From: Leptolyngbya sp. SIO4C5
Lineage (GTDB): Bacteria > Cyanobacteriota > Cyanobacteriia > Phormidesmidales > Phormidesmidaceae
Direction of reading: 5' to 3'
NCBI GenBank assembly: GCA_010671965.1
Contig: JAAHIC010000093.1
Span: 1 to 10,388, forward strand
DNA: 10,388 nucleotides
This document shows positions 7,282 to 10,388 of this stretch, piece after piece. Position numbers and translations under genes: made by a program. Numbering within the stretch: the stretch's first letter is position 1; every line of letters starts with the position of its first letter. The notes under the pieces are model-generated. The model saw nothing but the letters and a program-made list of their open reading frames with translations, had not been told where the DNA came from and ran no database searches.

Positions 7282-8408
7282 ATGCTGAGTCGGGCTGGTA
7301 CCGCGAGGGCAAAGCCTTTTTCCGCACCGATCAGAGCTTCTACCGTCCTCACAGTCAGGTGGGGCGCGATCTGGCGGTCTTGGCCGCAGCGCTCTACAAA
7401 ATTCAGCAGGGTCAACTGCGGGTGCTGGACGCGATGACGGGCTGCGGCGTGCGGCCCCTGCGCTATCAGCTCGAGGCTGAAGCCGACTGGGTCTGGGCCA
7501 ATGAGGCCAATCCGCAGGTGCAGCCAACCCTAGCCCAAAATTTAGCGGTGGGAATGCGCCCCCGCTCTTACCGCATTACCCAGCAGGATGCTAACCAAAT
7601 TTTCTTTAGCTGCTACCAGCAGCGCGATTTCTACGATCTGGTAGATATTGATAGCTTCGGCAGCCCGACCCCATTTCTGCAGACGGGGCTGTGGGCTACC
7701 AAGGTGGGCGGACTGCTCTACCTCACCAGCACCGACACTCGCACCACCGGCGGCCATAATCCGGATAGGAGCCTACAGGTTTACGGCGCGATCGCCCGCG
7801 CCCATCCGGCCGTACACGAACAGGGGCTGCGGCTGCTGATTGGCACGGCGCTGCAGCAGGCGGCGGCGAAGGGAATGCAGGTTCAGCCCGTCTTTTCTCT
7901 ATTTAACGGCACCGTTCATCGGGTGATGCTGCGGCTGGTAATGGATCAGCCCTGGACGGTGGAGCATTACGGCTTTTTGGGCTATTGTCATGGCTGCGGC
8001 CATTACCAAACAGTTTCCTGGCGCAGGCTGGGGGATGCTCGCTGCCCCGCCTGTGAGGCGCACGAAACGGCCCGACCGCTGACCCTCAGCGGCCCTCTGT
8101 GGCTGGGACCGCTGCACGATGCGGCTTTTCTAGCGCAAATGGTCCGGCTGGCTCAGGATTGGCACTGGCCGCGCCGGGTGAAGCTGCTGCAAATCATGGC
8201 GGATGAGGCGGATTTGCCCCCCTATTATTTCACCCTGGGCGAAATCGGTCGTCACGGTCAGCTCGATATTCCCCGCCGCGATCGCCTGATTCAGCGCCTG
8301 CGCGATCGCGGCTACCGGGCAGCGCTGACCCATCTGGATTTTCAGGCGATTAAAACTGACGCGCCGATGGCGACCTGCGTGGAGCTGGCGAGGCAAATGC
8401 AGGGTTAA
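7278..8408 (+). CDS. trm1: tRNA (guanine-N2)-dimethyltransferase Trm1
   Basis: Trm1 uses S-adenosylmethionine to make N2,N2-dimethylguanosine in tRNA, at G26 in archaea and eukaryotes and also G27 in Aquifex. The 376-aa product has EGKAFFRTDQSFYRPHSQVG (10-29) matching the N-terminal substrate segment, the SAM loop VLDAMTGCGVRPLRY (49-63), the acidic ANEANP (74-79) and the catalytic-region motif DIDSFGSP (123-130). A four-cysteine zinc ribbon follows (C237, C240, C256, C259), then GPLW (272-275) and a C-terminal helical domain. The usual DPFG core reads DSFG here. Trm1 is common in archaea and eukaryotes but rare in bacteria outside Aquifex and cyanobacteria. The start overlaps the DUF2103 stop, so the two should be translated together. 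The substrate position in this organism is inference. Confidence 0.93.
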   Translation: MNAESGWYREGKAFFRTDQSFYRPHSQVGRDLAVLAAALYKIQQGQLRVLDAMTGCGVRPLRYQLEAEADWVWANEANPQVQPTLAQNLAVGMRPRSYRITQQDANQIFFSCYQQRDFYDLVDIDSFGSPTPFLQTGLWATKVGGLLYLTSTDTRTTGGHNPDRSLQVYGAIARAHPAVHEQGLRLLIGTALQQAAAKGMQVQPVFSLFNGTVHRVMLRLVMDQPWTVEHYGFLGYCHGCGHYQTVSWRRLGDARCPACEAHETARPLTLSGPLWLGPLHDAAFLAQMVRLAQDWHWPRRVKLLQIMADEADLPPYYFTLGEIGRHGQLDIPRRDRLIQRLRDRGYRAALTHLDFQAIKTDAPMATCVELARQMQG

Positions 8409-8412
8409 TGAC

Positions 8413-9084
8413 CTACAAAACGCAGCCACAGCGAGCACTTTGGGCATAGGCCCGTAGCTCTGGGCGAATGTGAGGATGCTGCCGCAGCCAGGTGTCGATG
8501 GTGGCTTGGATCGCGGATTCGTTGGTTTCGAGCCAGTGGCCCATGCCGTGCAGGGCTGCTTCCTGACAGGCGATCGCGGGCAGGTGCAGCATGGCGGTCT
8601 GCGATCGCCAGACAGCTTCAAAAATAGCCTCTCGTTCCTCTGTCACGGGGCAAAGGGGCAGCAAGTCCCACCACATGTAGCAGGTAACGTTGAGCGGATT
8701 AGCGCCGGGTTCGTCTCGGTGAGAGAGGTGGGGAGAACAGCGGGCGGCAAACAGTTCACGAAAGAGAATCTCAAAGGCATTAATACAGCGCAGGCGATCG
8801 CACAGAGGGACGGTGATATCGGCCAGGGCAAACATGTAGTCGCTGGCGCCGTTGCTGACGATGTACCAAAGCCCTTGAGCAATTTCGCCGTCGGTGTAGC
8901 CAGTGAGGGTGACGGCGGGCTGCTCAAACAGGCGGGTGAGGTAGGCGATGATTTGAGCGGGGGGCGCGTCCCAGTATTCGCAGTCGTGGTCGTAGTACCA
9001 GAGCAGCCCGTTGGGATCTTCCGGCCAGCAGAACACAAACAGAATCCAATCTTCAAAGGAAAGGTCGGTGAGTTTGCGTTCCAT
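8413..9084 (-). CDS. Cys/Trp-rich hypothetical protein, probably all-helical
   Basis: I do not recognise a named family. The 223-aa product has ten cysteines and many Trp/Tyr residues, with no signal peptide or clear membrane helix. Blocks that look conserved are GLWYIVSN (71-78), the cysteine pair in PLCDRLRCINAF (93-104), CYMWWDLLP (135-143) and ACQEAALHGMGHW (172-184). The tail ends in SARCGCVL with two close cysteines. I vaguely recall similar HEAT-like hypothetical proteins in other bacteria with the ACQE..LHG.GHW block. The ATG at 9084 is the natural start but has no good ribosome-binding site. The stop codon faces that of trm1 across four bases. The plus strand also has a long open frame here, but its Gly/Val-rich product looks like an antisense shadow. 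Confidence 0.78.
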   Translation of the reverse strand: MERKLTDLSFEDWILFVFCWPEDPNGLLWYYDHDCEYWDAPPAQIIAYLTRLFEQPAVTLTGYTDGEIAQGLWYIVSNGASDYMFALADITVPLCDRLRCINAFEILFRELFAARCSPHLSHRDEPGANPLNVTCYMWWDLLPLCPVTEEREAIFEAVWRSQTAMLHLPAIACQEAALHGMGHWLETNESAIQATIDTWLRQHPHIRPELRAYAQSARCGCVL

Positions 9085-9104
9085 TGCGGAAAGAGTGGGG
9101 TCTT

Positions 9105-9134
9105 GTAGGGTGTGCTAGCGCAGCGTAGCGCACC
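9105..9134 (+). repeat. Palindromic cyanobacterial-type repeat, copy 1
   Basis: GTAGGGTGTGCTAGCG followed by CAGCGTAGCGCACC. Arms 9109-9117 and 9126-9134 pair with one G-T wobble around GCGCAGCG. It matches the GTAGGGTGCGTTAGCGCAGC... type of dispersed palindrome that I recall as common in cyanobacterial intergenic DNA. It lies just upstream of the 8413-9084 gene. A second copy in the opposite direction lies at 9217-9247. Confidence 0.65.
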
Positions 9135-9216
9135 GATTGCGAGGGTTTCGACCTGCTAAGAATCTGCCCCGTTTTGGATATGTCATATATACAAGTGCTT
9201 TGTAGCGTGAGGCTTT
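9135..9216. other. Spacer between the two inverted palindromic repeats
   Basis: These 82 bases separate the inverted repeat copies. No credible gene is seen. The segment includes the AT-rich TATGTCATATATAC near 9180, which could supply a promoter for the minus-strand gene at 8413-9084, but no clear -35/-10 pair is visible. Confidence 0.3.
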
Positions 9217-9247
9217 GGTGCGTCAGCGCAGCGCTGACATACCCTAC
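9217..9247 (-). repeat. Palindromic cyanobacterial-type repeat, copy 2, inverted
   Basis: The core GTCAGCGC-A-GCGCTGAC (9222-9238) is a perfect 8-base-arm palindrome. The outer bases GGTGC and ATACCCTAC show that the copy runs opposite to that at 9105-9134: its reverse complement begins GTAGGGTATG and ends GCACC, as copy 1 does. The core bases differ between copies but pairing is kept, which suggests that the structure matters. Confidence 0.65.
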
Positions 9248-9270
9248 GCAAGCCATGCAAAATACCCATT

Positions 9271-9510
9271 TCAAAAGTTTAGCCATTTTGTCAGGATGCG
9301 CATGGGTTGGCCGCTTTTGGCGTCAATTTGGGGTTTGCTCCAGGCGGTAGCGTTGGCAAAGCCGAGACGGTGGAGGATGCCGATAATCAAGTTGATGCCG
9401 ATGTGAGAGCCAATCACAATAATACGAATAGGTTCGCGGGTGGCGGTGGCTTTGCGATCGCGGTTGGGCGGGAGGTGGTAGGTTTCGGTGTGGGGAATGA
9501 GGTCTTTCAT
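9271..9510 (-). CDS. Small hypothetical protein of a multi-copy cyanobacterial type
   Basis: From ATG at 9510 the product is 79 aa; a TTG at 9558 would add 16 residues that look unlike the rest, so the ATG is preferred although no Shine-Dalgarno sequence is seen. After a short polar leader, EPIRIIVIGSHIGINLIIGI forms a strand-turn-helix, followed by LHRLGFANATAWSKP and a tail ending MRILTKWLNF. I recall similar short cyanobacterial proteins with an IRVIVIGS...LHRLGFA core, often in several copies per genome and without known function. The gene is divergent from the XRE regulator at 9724, sharing 213 bases of upstream DNA, so it may be a target of that regulator; this is inference. The Gly/Val-rich plus-strand frame opposite is a shadow. 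Confidence 0.68.
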   Translation of the reverse strand: MKDLIPHTETYHLPPNRDRKATATREPIRIIVIGSHIGINLIIGILHRLGFANATAWSKPQIDAKSGQPMRILTKWLNF

Positions 9511-9723
9511 GGTGGATTTTTCAACTTTTTGGCAGAAGAATGTGTGCGAAAGGCGCAAAAGGCGATCGCAGAGTGAGAGACTGAATTAGCAAAAGATTGA
9601 GTGCCTCTACGAACAGAAAATTCCTTGACCAAGAATCTGCTCGAAGGCGCACTGCTTGTTTCTTCAACTATAAGTAGCTTATAGCGAAAGATCAAGTAGC
9701 TTATATAAGTTTCTTGAATTCAA
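9511..9723. promoter_or_regulatory. Divergent control region of the small gene and the XRE regulator, with operator-like repeats
   Basis: AAGTAGCTTATA occurs twice, at 9672-9683 and 9694-9705, exactly 22 bases apart (two helical turns). The first copy is embedded in the inverted repeat CTATAAG-TAG-CTTATAG (9668-9684). The second runs into the palindrome CTTATATAAG (9700-9709). The palindrome TTGAATTCAA (9714-9723) abuts the XRE ATG. This layout fits binding of a dimeric Cro/C1-type repressor over its own promoter. Promoter elements themselves are not certain: TATAGC or TATAAG may be a -10. Confidence 0.55.
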
Positions 9724-9957
9724 ATGACCGATCGCTCAATTCCCAATGAGTCCACACTGAAGCTTCGACGAGAAGAATTAGGCTTAACCCAGAGGGATGT
9801 AGCTGTCGCGGTTGATGTGTCTGTGCAGACAGTGAGCAATTGGGAGACGGGACGATATAAGGAAGCTAAGCTAACGCTGCCCCAGGTAAAGTCTCTATGT
9901 CGGTTGCTGCGGTGGTCTATCGATGAGCTACCCGATGATTTGGGGCCGTTGAATTAA
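9724..9957 (+). CDS. XRE-family helix-turn-helix transcriptional regulator
   Basis: A 77-aa protein made almost wholly of one Cro/C1-type helix-turn-helix domain. LKLRREELGLTQRDVAVAV (12-30) holds helices 1-2, and DVSVQTVSNWETGR (31-44) holds the recognition helix and the WETG turn typical of the family. LTLPQVKSLCRLL and WSIDELPDDL (50-73) complete the fold. No sensor or catalytic domain is present, so it is probably a DNA-binding repressor acting as a dimer. No clear ribosome-binding site precedes the ATG at 9724. Operator-like direct and inverted repeats lie 15-56 bases upstream, suggesting autoregulation. A broken paralogue follows after 8 bases, which points to a tandem duplication or successive insertion. 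The target genes are unknown; the divergent gene at 9271-9510 is a candidate. Confidence 0.88.
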   Translation: MTDRSIPNESTLKLRREELGLTQRDVAVAVDVSVQTVSNWETGRYKEAKLTLPQVKSLCRLLRWSIDELPDDLGPLN

Positions 9958-9965
9958 TTCTCGCT

Positions 9966-10234
9966 ATGTCTCGACGCAACTCAAAAGACGAAAAATCAAA
10001 ATCACCTTTGAAGCAATTGCGCGATCGCTTAGACTCACTCAGGAAGAATTAGCCCGTCGGTGCAATATTCCACTGCGAACCTACGTGGGTGCGAAACGGG
10101 TGAAGCCTACACATAGACCGACGATTCCTCAGGTGAAGGCGCTGTGCCGAGAATTGCAGGTAGTGATCGATGAGCTACCGGATGAGTTTGCGTCGGGGGA
10201 GCAGCTGCTATGCACCAAATCTTCGAGTTCCTAA
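9966..10234 (+). pseudogene. Frameshifted second XRE-family regulator gene
   Basis: ATG at 9966 reads MSRRNSKDEKSKSPLKQLRD and then stops at 10050-10052. In the frame entered near 10032 the sequence continues as LTQEELARRCNIPLRTYV and, later, IPQVKALCREL...VIDELPDEF, to TAA at 10232-10234. That part clearly parallels the intact gene upstream (LGLTQRDV..., LPQVKSLCRLL..., IDELPDDL). One missing G in TTAG(G)ACTCACTCAG would restore L-G-L-T-Q. A second damaged spot lies near 10089-10110: GAAACGGGTGAA would encode ETGE only in another frame, so the WETG turn is lost. The downstream frame has no usual start codon. I read it as a decayed paralogue. A sequencing error could explain one shift but hardly both. 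Confidence 0.8.
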
Positions 10235-10265
10235 AAAATAGTTGCTTTGAATGTGGTTTCGATCT

Positions 10266-10388
10266 TTACCCTTTGCTCGTATTATCCTCATTCCAGGATT
10301 CATCCATAATGGGATAATCTTCATTATCCAGTTGACCAACTGTATTACTAGTGACACTATTAGCCAATGCTTTATCTAATAGTGTCAA
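10266..10388 (-). CDS. C-terminal end of an unknown gene running off the right edge
   Basis: On the minus strand a frame is open from the window edge to TAA at 10266-10268, giving 40 residues beginning LTLLDKALANSVTSNTVG and ending in the acidic tail DESWNEDNTSKG. The tail repeats a short NED element (LDNEDYP, WNEDNT). No family can be assigned from this piece. It converges with the XRE pseudogene, 31 bases lying between the stop codons. The call rests only on the open frame and its plausible composition. Confidence 0.4.
   Translation of the reverse strand: MTLLDKALANSVTSNTVGQLDNEDYPIMDESWNEDNTSKG

Noticed and set aside
8413..8427. Possible prenylation-type CaaX ending (CGCVL) of the 8413-9084 product
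   Set aside because: The cysteines are at positions -3 and -5 from the end, not -4, and prenylation of this kind is not expected in a cyanobacterium.
8470..9108. A 212-aa plus-strand open frame opposite the 8413-9084 gene
   Set aside because: Its product is Gly/Val-rich without domain-like blocks, as expected for the antisense of a Cys/Trp/Pro-rich gene. The minus-strand frame has the coherent composition and recognisable blocks.
9101..9250. Possible CRISPR-like repeats
   Set aside because: Only two copies, in opposite orientation and internally palindromic, with no regular spacers and no cas genes nearby.
9053..9286. A 77-aa minus-strand open frame across the palindromic repeats, with a signal-peptide-like start
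   Set aside because: It runs through both repeats, overlaps the starts and ends of its two neighbours, and its hydrophobic start is an out-of-frame reading of the ILTKWLNF tail of the small gene.
9307..9576. An 89-aa plus-strand open frame opposite the small gene at 9271-9510
   Set aside because: Low-complexity Gly/Val/Ala product; the minus frame holds the IRIIVIGS and LHRLGF core.

Overview
The window looks like chromosomal DNA of a cyanobacterium. The octamer GCGATCGC (HIP1), which is typical of many cyanobacterial genomes, occurs about two dozen times by eye. The gene content also fits: a cyanobacterial-type TatC, a ClpS1-like adaptor, a DUF2103 protein and a bacterial Trm1. I cannot name the genus; a leptolyngbyacean or Synechococcus-like lineage is only a guess.

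Left part (1-4756). After about 300 gene-free, AT-rich bases with two hairpins, four genes lie on the minus strand. In transcription order they are a lytic transglycosylase with a long helical TPR-like region, a RodZ-like membrane protein (helix-turn-helix plus DUF4115), TatC, and a 68-69 aa four-cysteine protein. Gaps of 106-127 bases leave operon structure open. The theme is cell envelope: wall turnover, morphogenesis and protein export.

Middle (4757-8408). A 194-base divergent region containing a perfect 12-base palindrome separates the transglycosylase from leucyl aminopeptidase PepA on the plus strand. After a 213-base gap comes a tight cluster of clpS, a DUF2103 gene and trm1, with a 12-base gap and then an ATGA overlap. 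Aminopeptidase and ClpS both belong to protein breakdown; Trm1 modifies tRNA. A Cys- and Trp-rich unknown gene (8413-9084, minus) converges on trm1 with four bases between the stop codons.

Right part (9085-10388). This looks like variable, decaying accessory DNA. It holds an inverted pair of palindromic repeats, a small conserved-looking ORF on the minus strand, and, divergent from it, a 77-aa XRE-type repressor gene preceded by operator-like repeats. A frameshifted paralogue of that regulator follows directly. The C-terminal end of an unknown minus-strand gene runs off the right edge. The best candidate for something new is the 9270-10240 block, with its regulator, probable operator, broken sister gene and divergent small protein. 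I found no CRISPR array, transposase, rRNA or tRNA.
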